From the NCBI GenBank assembly GCA_027592975.1, contig JAQCJS010000004.1:1-15111 (forward strand): 15,111 bases of DNA, read 5' to 3'. The notes beneath the pieces are model-generated. The model searched no databases and was not told the origin of the DNA. It was given only the letters and a program-made list of their open reading frames with translations. Each line of letters starts with the position of its first letter. Position 1 is the first letter of the stretch. The stretch is from Chloroflexota bacterium. GTDB taxonomy: Bacteria; Chloroflexota; Dehalococcoidia; UBA2979. Below are positions 6,287-13,833 of the stretch, one piece after another. Made by a program: the position numbers and the translations under genes.

Positions 6287-6967
6287 ATGATCATCGACCT
6301 GCACGTCCACACTGTGCGAGGCAGTTCCGACAGCAGCCTCTCCACGGCGGACCTGGTCGAGGAGTCGGCGCGCGCCGGCATCCACGGCGTCTGCCTGACC
6401 GAGCACCGCGGCCCGTGGGATCGGCATGAGCTGGCCGCGCTGCAGGAGCGACACCCTGAGCTGCTGCTGGTGAATGCGCTGGAGGTGGAGAGTTCCGCCG
6501 GCCACCTCACGGTCTACGGGCTGGAGCGCTTCGTGGGGGGCATCCACGACCCGGAGACGCTGCGGCGCGTGGCGGACGAGCACGGCGCGTACGTGGTGCT
6601 GGCCCATCCGTTCCGGTACCTGCTGCGCCAGCCCGAGCGCAACCTGCTGTACGCCGGCTCGTCCCACGTCCCGCGCGACGCGCGTGAGGTGGCCACCCAC
6701 CCCATCTTCGACCTGGTCGATGCGATCGAGGTGAACAACGGGGGCACCGCCGCAGACGAGAACGCGTTCGCCCGGGAAGTCGCCCGCTACCTGGGCAAGC
6801 CGATGGTCGGCGGGAGCGATGCCCATTCCACGCACGGGCTGGGCCGGAGCGTCACGGTGTTCCGCGACCGCATCACCAGCGCCTCCGGCTTCATGGAGGC
6901 GCTGCACGCCTCCCGCTTCCACGCGGCGGTGCGGACGGGGGACGGTGCGCTGCACGAGTTCGCCTGA
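6287..6967 (+). CDS. PHP-domain metal-dependent phosphoesterase
   Basis: A 226-residue PHP-domain protein, likely a cytosolic metal-dependent phosphoesterase of the YciV/TrpH-like kind. Motif I is MIIDLHVHT (His6, His8). LTEH gives His40, EVES(S)AGH gives Glu66/Glu68 and His73, AHPFR gives His107, and GGSDAH gives Asp178 and His180, so the full trinuclear metal-ligand set appears present. ATG 6287 places motif I at the extreme N-terminus, as is normal for the family; an upstream in-frame GTG at 6215 would add a non-homologous stretch. The ribosome site is weak (ACGGAGC). It stands alone on the plus strand and is followed by a strong hairpin at 6989-7016. The substrate cannot be deduced. Confidence 0.87.
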   Translation: MIIDLHVHTVRGSSDSSLSTADLVEESARAGIHGVCLTEHRGPWDRHELAALQERHPELLLVNALEVESSAGHLTVYGLERFVGGIHDPETLRRVADEHGAYVVLAHPFRYLLRQPERNLLYAGSSHVPRDAREVATHPIFDLVDAIEVNNGGTAADENAFAREVARYLGKPMVGGSDAHSTHGLGRSVTVFRDRITSASGFMEALHASRFHAAVRTGDGALHEFA

Positions 6968-6988
6968 CCGCCCTGTACGCCGGACACC

Positions 6989-7016
6989 AGAAGTCCCCGC
7001 TCGCGCGGGGACTTCT
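6989..7016. terminator. Strong hairpin terminator between convergent genes
   Basis: A 12-bp perfect stem (6989-7000 with 7005-7016) closes a TCGC tetraloop; the core is AAGTCCCCGC/GCGGGGACTT. It lies between the PHP gene (plus) and the crotonase gene (minus), which converge here, so it probably ends transcription from both sides. Only a short CTTCTT tail follows on the plus strand. Confidence 0.75.
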
Positions 7017-7040
7017 TCGTGTGCGCTCGGAGCAGGGGCG

Positions 7041-7901
7041 CTAGCGTCCCTTGAAGTTGGGGCGGCGCTTGTTGACCTGCGCCTCCTTCGCCTCGTCCTT
7101 GTCCTCCGTAAGCGCGATGATCGTGGCGGCGCTGGAGGTCATCACCATGGTGCCCTCCAGCGTAGAGTCCATGGCCGCGCGGATGATGCGCTTGTTGATC
7201 CACTGCGAGATCGGCGAGACACGCATGATCTTGTCACACAGATCCCGCGTGAAGCCTTCCAGCTCCTCGGACGGAACCTTGTGGTTCAGCAGACCCCATT
7301 GGTACGCCGTGTCGGCATCCATCTGACCGGTGTAGGCGAACTCCAGCGCACGGCCCAGGCCCATGATGCGCGAGAGGAAGTACGCCCCGCCGTTCTCGAT
7401 GATCTGGCCGCGCGCGTGGTACGTGATGAACCGGGTGTTCTCGCAGCCCACGCGGATGTCGCACTGGGTCGCCATGTCCATGCCGGAACCAGCGGCGGGA
7501 CCGTTGACCATGGCGATGGTCGGCTTCCGGATCAGCGAGATCTCACGAATGATCTTCGTGTAGCCGTGGAAGAAGCTCTGGCGCTCGCCGTCCGGGTTGC
7601 CCTCACGCGGCGAGCGGTTGCCGGCGACGAACTGCCCGAAGTCTTCGTCCTCCTTCGGCCCCTTGGCGTCGTTGCCCGCGCAGAAGGCGCGACCGACGCC
7701 CGTGAGGACAATGACCCGGATGTCCGGGTCGTCATCGCCGTGGCGCATGTACTCCACGACCTTGGTGGCCGTGCTGCGGTCCTGCGCGGAACCCAGCGTC
7801 GCGTTCATGCGATCCGGACGGTTGAACTTGATCCAGAGGACCCCGTTGTCATCCGGCTCGTACAGGAGCCAGGGGACGAGGTCGGGACGTGCTGCGGTCA
7901 T
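7041..7901 (-). CDS. Enoyl-CoA hydratase/isomerase (crotonase) family protein with both catalytic Glu replaced
   Basis: A 286-residue crotonase-fold protein. NRPDRMNAT at about 27-35, the first oxyanion-hole strand GRAFCAGND (70-78) and the second NGPAAGSGMDMATQCDIR (133-150) are clear. The C-terminal KRRPNFKGR is the usual end. Aligned by eye with rat mitochondrial hydratase, the Glu144 position is Asp142 and the Glu164 position is His162, with the same 20-residue spacing. Plain syn-hydration of an enoyl-CoA is therefore doubtful. Isomerase, hydrolase, lyase or dehalogenase chemistry, all known in this fold, is possible. ATG 7901 follows AAAGGGAG by 4 nt. It is last in the minus-strand cluster, 38 nt after the acyl-CoA dehydrogenase gene, and ends before the hairpin at 6989-7016. 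Confidence 0.88.
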   Translation of the reverse strand: MTAARPDLVPWLLYEPDDNGVLWIKFNRPDRMNATLGSAQDRSTATKVVEYMRHGDDDPDIRVIVLTGVGRAFCAGNDAKGPKEDEDFGQFVAGNRSPREGNPDGERQSFFHGYTKIIREISLIRKPTIAMVNGPAAGSGMDMATQCDIRVGCENTRFITYHARGQIIENGGAYFLSRIMGLGRALEFAYTGQMDADTAYQWGLLNHKVPSEELEGFTRDLCDKIMRVSPISQWINKRIIRAAMDSTLEGTMVMTSSAATIIALTEDKDEAKEAQVNKRRPNFKGR

Positions 7902-7939
7902 GAGTCTCCCTTTCGCGTTACGGCGTGCTTCGGCAGCGG

Positions 7940-9079
7940 CTAGGCCCGGTCGAGCACCGCGTGCGCCACGCGGGCGCGGTGCTCGGACGGCGTGCCGAGG
8001 CGCGTCGCCCACGCGGAGGCGCGACGGAACCAGAGCTGCAGGTTCAGCTCCGCCGTCGCGGCGATGCCGCCGTGGACGACGTTCGCGTTGCGGACGGCGG
8101 CGACTACCTTCTCGCTGCAGAAGGCCTTCGCCTGCGACACCTGCACCGCGGCGGGGAGTCCCTGCTCCAGGCGCCAGAGCGCCTCGTACGCGATCAGGTC
8201 GCAGCCATCGATCCAGATGATGGTGTCCGCCAGGGTGTGGGCGATCGACTGGAACGCGCCGATCGGCCGGCCGAACGCCTCGCGGCCCTTCGCGTACTCC
8301 ACCGCATACTCCAGCGCGCGGCGCGCGGCGCCGGACATCTGGATGGAGAGCAACGCGGCGGCACGGTTCACCATGCCCTCCACGATCGCCCAACCCTCGC
8401 CCTCGACGCCGATCACGTTGGACCGAGGCACCCGGACGTTGGTGAAGTCGACGCGGCTGAGTTTCTCCTTCGCGATGTTCGCCAGCGGCGTGACCGTCAG
8501 CCCGGCGCTCTTCGGGTCCACCAGGACCACGGAGATCCCGGCGGCGCCGGTCTTCCCCGGGGACGTGCGGCACACGACCAGGCACTGCCCGGAGGATTCG
8601 AAGTGCTCCACGAAGAGCTTCGTCCCGTTCAGCACCAGGCTGTCGCCGTCCACGGTCGCCTGCATCTGCACGGCGTCCGGCGTGAGGAAGCGCGGGTCCG
8701 CCTCCGTCAGCGCCCAGGTCAGGATCGTGTCGCCCTGCACCACGCCCGGCAGGATCGCCGCGCGCTGGTTGTCGTTACCGGCCTCCGCAATGGTGAGCGC
8801 GGCCGTCATGGTGCAGTGGAACGGCACGGGCGCCACCGCGCGGCCGAGCTCGGCCATCACGATGCCCAGCGAGGAGAGGCCCAGCCCCTGCCCGCCGTAT
8901 CCGGTGGGGAGCGCGAGCCCGGTCCAGCCGAGCTCCGCGAGCTTCTTCCACAGCACCGGTGAGTAGCCCAGCGGGTCGGCCTCGGCCTCGCGCACGAGCG
9001 AGGGCGGTGCCTCGAGCTCCAACGTGCTGCGGGTGCTCTGCTTCAGCATCTCTTCGAATTCGTTGAACAAGACGTCCAT
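7940..9079 (-). CDS. Acyl-CoA dehydrogenase family protein (subunit-like, FadE type)
   Basis: A 379-residue acyl-CoA dehydrogenase, an FAD-dependent alpha,beta-desaturase of acyl-CoAs. Recognisable parts are the N-terminal helical domain with GLALPTGYGGQGLG (about 54-67), the middle beta domain (LTWALTEADPR; LNGTKLFVEH) and the C-terminal helices (YAKGREAFGRPIGAFQSIAH at 262-281, then VVHGGIAATAEL at 334-345). The flavin-binding YTEP motif is altered to ALTEADPR. The Glu used as base in isovaleryl-CoA-type enzymes reads Asn238-Arg239. A Glu at 344 follows the HGG motif. AAAGGA lies 8 nt before ATG 9079. Another dehydrogenase gene sits 48 nt upstream, as in the paired fadE genes whose products form alpha2beta2 enzymes in steroid degradation. 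This may be the non-catalytic or accessory subunit. Confidence 0.9.
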   Translation of the reverse strand: MDVLFNEFEEMLKQSTRSTLELEAPPSLVREAEADPLGYSPVLWKKLAELGWTGLALPTGYGGQGLGLSSLGIVMAELGRAVAPVPFHCTMTAALTIAEAGNDNQRAAILPGVVQGDTILTWALTEADPRFLTPDAVQMQATVDGDSLVLNGTKLFVEHFESSGQCLVVCRTSPGKTGAAGISVVLVDPKSAGLTVTPLANIAKEKLSRVDFTNVRVPRSNVIGVEGEGWAIVEGMVNRAAALLSIQMSGAARRALEYAVEYAKGREAFGRPIGAFQSIAHTLADTIIWIDGCDLIAYEALWRLEQGLPAAVQVSQAKAFCSEKVVAAVRNANVVHGGIAATAELNLQLWFRRASAWATRLGTPSEHRARVAHAVLDRA

Positions 9080-9127
9080 CAGTTGGTTCCTTTGTGTGGT
9101 GAGCGGGAGTGGGTGCGCGCGCGCGGG

Positions 9128-10321
9128 CTACCCGCGCGGGAGGCCCAGCCCCCGGCGGGCGATCTGATCGCGCATAGCGTGCACGCTGCCGTGACCCAGG
9201 CCGACGAACCACGCCATCAGGAAGTGGTCGCCGAACTCGCCGCCGCGCGGCGCCTCTTCGCCTTCGGTGAGCTGCATGTACGGGCCGAGGATCGTGGCGA
9301 TCGCCTCGATCGCGCGGACGTTGTGATCCGGGCCCCAGACCTTCTCGGACGGGCTCTCGTGCACGATCGGGATGTTCTTCTTCACCATGGTGAGGCTGCG
9401 CATGGTCATCAGGCGGTAGACCTCGCGCTCAATCCACAACTCCGCGATCTTGTCGCGGACGAAGGGATCCTCACGCGGGACGTAGTCGCCCAGCGAGTGC
9501 TCGCGCAGCCAGTCGATCATGTGGTCCGTGCGGTAGGTGCAGCGCAGGTAGCGCGTCACGCCGATGCGGTCGATCGCCAGGCCCTGGGTCGCCAGCTCCC
9601 AGCCCTGGCCCTCCTCGCCCAGCATCGCGCCCTGCGGGAGTCGCACGTCCTCGAAGAACGACGAGCCGGCCCACGCGCCGGTGTAGCCGTAGGCGCGTGC
9701 GCGATCCTTGATCATCTTCAACGGCCGGAAGATCACGCCGGGGGCGTCCATGGGGACGAGGAACACGGACAGGCCCTTGTGCTTCGGGACGTCCGGGTTG
9801 GTGCGGACCAGCATGTACATGTGGGTGCTGTCCGGCGACCCGCCGTACATCTTCGACCCGTTGATGATCCAGTCGTCACCGTCGCGGACGGCGCGGCTCT
9901 TCAGGCCGTCGAGGTCGGGGCCGCCGCTGGGCTCCGTGTAGCCCAGGCCGAGGTTGATCGTCCCCGCGATCATGCCCGGGATGAAGTCCCGCTTCTGCTC
10001 CTCCGTGCCGTACTTGATGATCGTGGTGTAGCCGGTGCCGTAGTTGTGGGCGACGAACACGCCGGAGCGGTTGAACTCCTCGTCGACGATGTACTGCATC
10101 GTCAGGTCGCCGCCGTGGCCGCCGTATTCCTTCGGCATCGCCATGCGCACCCAGCCACGCTCCATCATCTTCTCGATCATGGCGTCGGTGTGCGGCGTCT
10201 CCCGGCCGGTCTCCTCGTCACCGCTCTGTTCGGCGAGGATCTGCGGCGTGACGTGCTGCGCGATGAACGCGCGGACCTCCTGGCGGAAGGCCTCTTCTGC
10301 TGCGGTGAAGGCGAATTCCAT
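9128..10321 (-). CDS. Acyl-CoA dehydrogenase family protein (second subunit-like member of a pair)
   Basis: A 397-residue acyl-CoA dehydrogenase. MPKEYGGHGGD at about 62-72, the flavin motif GYTEPSGGPDLDGL (127-140), WIINGSKMYGG (151-161) and a C-terminus ending in LGLPRG are typical. In relatives such as isovaleryl-CoA dehydrogenase the base is the Glu of an ER pair; here the aligned residues are Asp251-Arg252. The alternative TSE/YEG position near the C-terminus reads GHGSVHAMRDQI, with His where Glu is expected. Either Asp251 serves as base or catalysis depends on the partner encoded 48 nt downstream. AAGGA stands 8 nt before ATG 10321. The gene is separated from the CoA-transferase genes by 124 nt that contain a hairpin. 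Probably part of the same catabolic operon. Confidence 0.9.
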   Translation of the reverse strand: MEFAFTAAEEAFRQEVRAFIAQHVTPQILAEQSGDEETGRETPHTDAMIEKMMERGWVRMAMPKEYGGHGGDLTMQYIVDEEFNRSGVFVAHNYGTGYTTIIKYGTEEQKRDFIPGMIAGTINLGLGYTEPSGGPDLDGLKSRAVRDGDDWIINGSKMYGGSPDSTHMYMLVRTNPDVPKHKGLSVFLVPMDAPGVIFRPLKMIKDRARAYGYTGAWAGSSFFEDVRLPQGAMLGEEGQGWELATQGLAIDRIGVTRYLRCTYRTDHMIDWLREHSLGDYVPREDPFVRDKIAELWIEREVYRLMTMRSLTMVKKNIPIVHESPSEKVWGPDHNVRAIEAIATILGPYMQLTEGEEAPRGGEFGDHFLMAWFVGLGHGSVHAMRDQIARRGLGLPRG

Positions 10322-10390
10322 GACGTTGTCCTTACTGCGGCGGCCGGTGCCCGGGTGGCCTCGGTCTACCGTCTACATGGCCTGTTCGAA

Positions 10391-10435
10391 CGGCGGCTGA
10401 TCGGTGCGAGCGTGCCTCGTCCCCGTCAGCCGCCG
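10391..10435 (-). repeat. Intergenic stem-loop between CoA-transferase and acyl-CoA dehydrogenase genes
   Basis: CGGCGGCTGA (10391-10400) is perfectly complementary to TCAGCCGCCG (10426-10435) with a 25-nt loop. It begins 11 nt past the CoA-transferase stop on the transcribed strand. No T run follows. It may slow exonucleases or partly terminate transcription within the operon. The rest of the 124-nt gap holds only the ribosome site of the dehydrogenase gene. Confidence 0.4.
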
Positions 10436-10445
10436 GTACCGGCGA

Positions 10446-11684
10446 TCAATGCCCACCTCGTACCGGCTCGGTGGTGATCACCCCATCCTGTCGGAGTCGC
10501 TCGATGTCCGCCGCGGTGAGCCCGAGGCGGCTGGTGAGCACCTCCGCCGTGTGCTCTCCGAAGCGAGGCGCGGGCGCTACGGGCCGCTCCTGCATCCGGT
10601 CGTAGTGCCATGCCACGGCCGGGACAGGCTGCGGGCCCATGTCCGGGTCAGGCACGAATGGGTTGGACTGCCGCGCCACCAGGTGCGCGTCCTGCAGCAT
10701 CCCCGCGGCGCGCAACACAGCGCCTGCCGGGACACCACTCGCCTGCAGGGTCTCCTGCACGGCCGCGCTGTCCTGCGGCGCGCACCAGCCCGCGACGATG
10801 GCGTCGATCTCGTCGCGCCGCCCCCGCCGCGCGGCGAGCGTCGAATACGCCGGGGCGGCGGCGAGCTCCGGGCGGCCGAGGACGGCGCACAGGGCGGCCC
10901 ACTGCTCGTCCGTCTGCACTGCGATCGCCACCCACTCCTGATCCCCGCGGCAGGCGTACAGGTTGTGGGGGACGGCGTTCACGTCCGTGCTGCCCTGCCG
11001 CGGCGGCACGGCGATCCCCAGTTGCGAGGAGAGCATCACCTCGCCCGTGGTGAGCGAGCCGGCCTGGAACATGGAGACGTCCACGAACTGGCCGGCGCCC
11101 GTCTGCTGGCGGTGCCGCAACGCCGCGATGGTGGCCAGGGCCGTCAGCATCCCGGTGTGCTGGTCGAAGTAGTGGTTGCCGGCCTTCATCGGCGATCCGC
11201 CGAGGTACCCGGTCATGAACGCCAGCCCGCTCATAGCGTCCACGCCAGGGCCGTAGGAGATGCGCTGCTGGTACGGGCCGGACGTCCCGAAGCCCGTGAG
11301 CGCGACGAGGATAACGTCATCCTTGACCGCCCGGAGGTCCTCGTAACGCAGCCCCAGTTGATCCAGCACGCGGGCGGAGAAGTTGATCAGCACCACGTCG
11401 CTCTGGCGAACCAGCGCGAGGAAGGCGTCACGGCCGGCGGGCTTCGCCAGATCCAGGACGACGCTCTGCTTGCCGCGGTTGAGCTCGTTGAACTTCGGCA
11501 CCTTGTCCCACGGGCGGTCGTCCGGCTCCGTGACCAGGTACTCGCTGGGCTTACGGCTGCGGCCGAAGGGCGGCTCGATCTTGAGCACCTCCGCGCCGAG
11601 GTCGGCGAGCGTGTGCCCGGCGACCGGCCCGGCGACCGCGACGGTGAGCTCCAGCACCCGGATGCCCTCGAGTGGTCGCGCCAT
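10446..11684 (-). CDS. CaiB/BaiF family III CoA-transferase
   Basis: A 412-residue CoA-transferase. It begins with PLEGIRVLELTVAVAGP and LGAEVLKIEPP (first strand and CoA-binding region), then NRGKQSVVLDL, GFGTSGPY (131-138), GAGQFVDVS, and finishes with RFGEHTAEVLTSRLGL. At the formyl-CoA transferase nucleophile (Asp) position the segment RISYGPGVDAMSG gives Gly145; no Asp aligns until Asp149, four residues later. A covalent aspartyl-CoA mechanism is therefore uncertain for this subunit. ATG 11684 begins 2 nt after the stop of another CoA-transferase gene, so the two are coupled and may form a heteromer, as BbsE/BbsF do in benzylsuccinate activation. GGGGTGG about 7 nt upstream is the likely ribosome site. 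The ACAD genes downstream would act on its CoA ester product. Confidence 0.9.
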   Translation of the reverse strand: MARPLEGIRVLELTVAVAGPVAGHTLADLGAEVLKIEPPFGRSRKPSEYLVTEPDDRPWDKVPKFNELNRGKQSVVLDLAKPAGRDAFLALVRQSDVVLINFSARVLDQLGLRYEDLRAVKDDVILVALTGFGTSGPYQQRISYGPGVDAMSGLAFMTGYLGGSPMKAGNHYFDQHTGMLTALATIAALRHRQQTGAGQFVDVSMFQAGSLTTGEVMLSSQLGIAVPPRQGSTDVNAVPHNLYACRGDQEWVAIAVQTDEQWAALCAVLGRPELAAAPAYSTLAARRGRRDEIDAIVAGWCAPQDSAAVQETLQASGVPAGAVLRAAGMLQDAHLVARQSNPFVPDPDMGPQPVPAVAWHYDRMQERPVAPAPRFGEHTAEVLTSRLGLTAADIERLRQDGVITTEPVRGGH

Positions 11685-11686
11685 CG

Positions 11687-12919
11687 CTAGACCACCCCGT
11701 TGCTGCGAAGAGCGGTGAGCGCGGGCTCGTCCAGGGCGAGCGTCTCGCGAAGGAAGGCGTCTGTGTGCTCGCCCAGGAGCGGCGCGCGCGTCGTGCTCCA
11801 CGGCGTCGCGGAGAAGGCGACGGGGGCGTGCGCGTAGGTCAGCTGGCCGGCGACCGGGTGATCCAGCGTGGTCAAGGCTCCGCGCGCAGTGAGCTGCACG
11901 TCGTTCAGCGTCTCGTGCGGCGCGAACACCTCCGTGAACGGGAGGCGGATCGACTGAGCCAGCCGGACGATCTCGCCCCGGTCCCGCGTGGCAAGCCATT
12001 CGTCCATGATCGCGTCCATCTCGTTCGCGTGACCGAAGGGCGTCGCCAGCAGCTCCGGGTCGCGCAGGCGCTCGGAGTCCATCAGCACGCCCAGCAGGTC
12101 GTTGTGCCGGATGTTGTTGTGGGCATGCACCCAGCCGTCCTGGCATGGCCGGATGGTGGAGGGGTACGACTGCCCGGGGTCGCCGTTGGAGAGCCGGTTG
12201 CCCGCGCGCGTGATCGCGCGAGTGTAGAAGTGCGCCCAGCCGGGGGCGGCGCTCGCAAGGAACGCGGCGGCCTCCGCCACGGACGCATCCACATGGTCGC
12301 CCTGCCCGGTCACGCCGGCGGCAAAGGCGGCGGCCGCCACGCCCGTTGCGGCGTGCAGACCAGCGTGGCACTCGGCCTGGAATCCGTACGGCTTGAGCGG
12401 CTCGCGATCCGGGTCGCCGGTGAGGTAGAGGTAGCCCCCGAGCGCCAGCGCGATCAACTCCGTGCCGGAGTACTCCTGGTACGGGCCGGTCTGCCCGAAG
12501 TAGGTGATGGACGCCAGGGTCACGCACGGCTTGAGCGCCCGGATCGACGCCCAGTCCGTGCGCAGGCGACGCGCCCGCGAGAGCGACGAGCTGTCGACGA
12601 CGATGTCCGCCCATTGGCGGATGAGGTCGTGGAGCAGCGCGATCCCCTGCTCCGTCTCAAGGTCGAGCGTGACGGAGCGCCTCCCGGTGTTCAGGTGCAG
12701 AAAGACGGGGTTCGCCTCGATCGGCTCGATGCGGTCGTCCACCAGCTGGTAGTGGCGGCTGGCGTCACCGCGTCCGGGCGGCTCGACCTTCACGACGTCC
12801 GCGCCCAGCCCGGCGAGGAGCTTGGCGCAGTACGGCCCGGCGACCCCCTGGGAGATGTCGAGCACCCGTAGCCCGGCAAGCGCACCAGTGGTCGACCCGG
12901 TCGTCACGGAATCCGCCAT
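11687..12919 (-). CDS. CaiB/BaiF family III CoA-transferase, partner of the following gene
   Basis: A 410-residue CoA-transferase with LAGLRVLDISQGVAGPY and LGADVVKVEPPGRGD near the N-terminus, NTGRRSVTLDLETEQG, YFGQTGPYQEY (140-150), GQGDHVDASVAEA and the closing LLGEHTDAFLRETL. The nucleophile position is Glu154 in SGTELIALALGG instead of Asp, a variant I have seen commonly in this subgroup. GGGAAGG directly abuts ATG 12919 with no spacer, so translation may begin at the in-frame GTG five codons in. It follows the SDR gene by 30 nt and runs into the second CoA-transferase with a 2-nt gap. The expected role is activation of the imported acid by transfer of CoA from a donor such as succinyl-CoA. 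Donor and acceptor are unknown. Confidence 0.9.
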   Translation of the reverse strand: MADSVTTGSTTGALAGLRVLDISQGVAGPYCAKLLAGLGADVVKVEPPGRGDASRHYQLVDDRIEPIEANPVFLHLNTGRRSVTLDLETEQGIALLHDLIRQWADIVVDSSSLSRARRLRTDWASIRALKPCVTLASITYFGQTGPYQEYSGTELIALALGGYLYLTGDPDREPLKPYGFQAECHAGLHAATGVAAAAFAAGVTGQGDHVDASVAEAAAFLASAAPGWAHFYTRAITRAGNRLSNGDPGQSYPSTIRPCQDGWVHAHNNIRHNDLLGVLMDSERLRDPELLATPFGHANEMDAIMDEWLATRDRGEIVRLAQSIRLPFTEVFAPHETLNDVQLTARGALTTLDHPVAGQLTYAHAPVAFSATPWSTTRAPLLGEHTDAFLRETLALDEPALTALRSNGVV

Positions 12920-12949
12920 CCTTCCCGAACGCGCGTGGCCCCGAGGGGG

Positions 12950-13774
12950 TTAGTCTTCCTTGCCGCGCCCCGTGGAGAGCGAGCGAGCGCCATCAACGAT
13001 CAGGGTGCAACCGCTCACGTAGGAGGCGGCGTCCGAGACGAGGAACACGGTCGCCCAGGCGATGTCCTGCGGCGTACCGACGCGTCCCAGCGGGACGGAG
13101 GCGGAGCGGAGATCTTCCGGCTTACCCTCGGCGCGTGTGCCCGCATCGGAGCCATGGGTGGGGACGACGCCCGGCGCGACGGAGTTCACGCGGATCTGGT
13201 GCCGGCCCCATTCCACGGCGAGCGTCTTGGTCATGGACTCCACACCGGCCTTGCCCGCGCCGCCCTGGATGCGGCCGGGGTTGCCCGTGGAGGGCGAGGT
13301 GCTGGTGATGTTGACGATCGAGCCGCCGGTCCCGCGCGCGATCACGCGCTTGCCGAAGGACTGGCTGCAGTAGAAGGTTCCGAAGGTGTCGATCTCCACC
13401 ACGGCGCGGAAGCCGTTCGGGCTGAGCTTCTCCGCGTCCACGGTGAACGTGGCGCCCGCGTTGTTGATGAGGATGCTGATCGGGCCCAGGCGTTCCTCGG
13501 CCTCGGCGACCATGGCCTCCACGGCCTCGTGATCGCGGACGTCGCACTGGATGGCGATCGCGGTGCCGCCCATCGCGTTGATCTCGTTCGCGACGGCGGT
13601 CAGGTTCTCCATCTTCCGGCTGGCGACGGCCACCTTCGCCCCCACCTGGGCGAGGGCGATCGCGATGCCTCGACCGAGGCCGGTCCCGCCGCCGGTGACA
13701 ATGGCCGCCTGCCCCACAAGGAGGTCCGGCCGGAACGGCAGCGTTGCCGGGTCGATGTTCATCAGCATTCCCAT
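12950..13774 (-). CDS. Short-chain dehydrogenase/reductase, 2,4-dienoyl-CoA reductase-like
   Basis: A 274-residue classical-length SDR. The cofactor motif TGGGTGLG spans 27-34, a CDVRD acidic segment is near 77-81, NNAG is at 104-107, and IRVNSVAPG closes the core. The Tyr of the YxxxK motif is missing: the segment reads QGGAGKAGVESMTK, with Gly171 in the Tyr position and Lys175 kept. AKAG(V)-type motifs followed by LAVEWG are seen in 2,4-dienoyl-CoA reductases, which use a different mechanism, so an enoyl- or dienoyl-CoA reduction is likelier than alcohol oxidation. ATG 13774 stands right behind an 18-bp hairpin and has no ribosome site. ATG 13762, four codons later, has GGGA six nt upstream and may be the true start. 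It lies between the solute-binding and CoA-transferase genes. Confidence 0.88.
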   Translation of the reverse strand: MGMLMNIDPATLPFRPDLLVGQAAIVTGGGTGLGRGIAIALAQVGAKVAVASRKMENLTAVANEINAMGGTAIAIQCDVRDHEAVEAMVAEAEERLGPISILINNAGATFTVDAEKLSPNGFRAVVEIDTFGTFYCSQSFGKRVIARGTGGSIVNITSTSPSTGNPGRIQGGAGKAGVESMTKTLAVEWGRHQIRVNSVAPGVVPTHGSDAGTRAEGKPEDLRSASVPLGRVGTPQDIAWATVFLVSDAASYVSGCTLIVDGARSLSTGRGKED

Positions 13775-13776
13775 CT

Positions 13777-13817
13777 CGGTGGTGGGGCGGCGGCTTCTCG
13801 CCGCCGCCCCACCACCG
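13777..13817 (-). terminator. Eighteen-bp GC-rich hairpin between solute-binding protein and SDR genes
   Basis: Positions 13777-13794 pair perfectly with 13800-13817 around a 5-nt loop. On the transcribed strand it begins 16 nt past the solute-binding protein stop and ends 2 nt before ATG 13774. No T run follows, so full intrinsic termination is uncertain. It could be a partial terminator or an mRNA-protecting stem that raises the level of the upstream binding protein, as known after malE. It would also hide any ribosome site for ATG 13774. Confidence 0.65.
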
Positions 13818-13833
13818 GCATATCAGCCGTTCG

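Noticed and set aside
9083..10477. Plus-strand open frame of 464 codons
   Set aside because: It is antisense to the well-supported acyl-CoA dehydrogenase and is made of repetitive Val/Ala/Asp/His/Arg residues without a domain.
10446..12614. A single 722-codon minus-strand protein fusing both CoA-transferases
   Set aside because: Its first part is an out-of-frame reading of the upstream CoA-transferase; the real second gene begins at ATG 11684, 2 nt after the first gene's stop.
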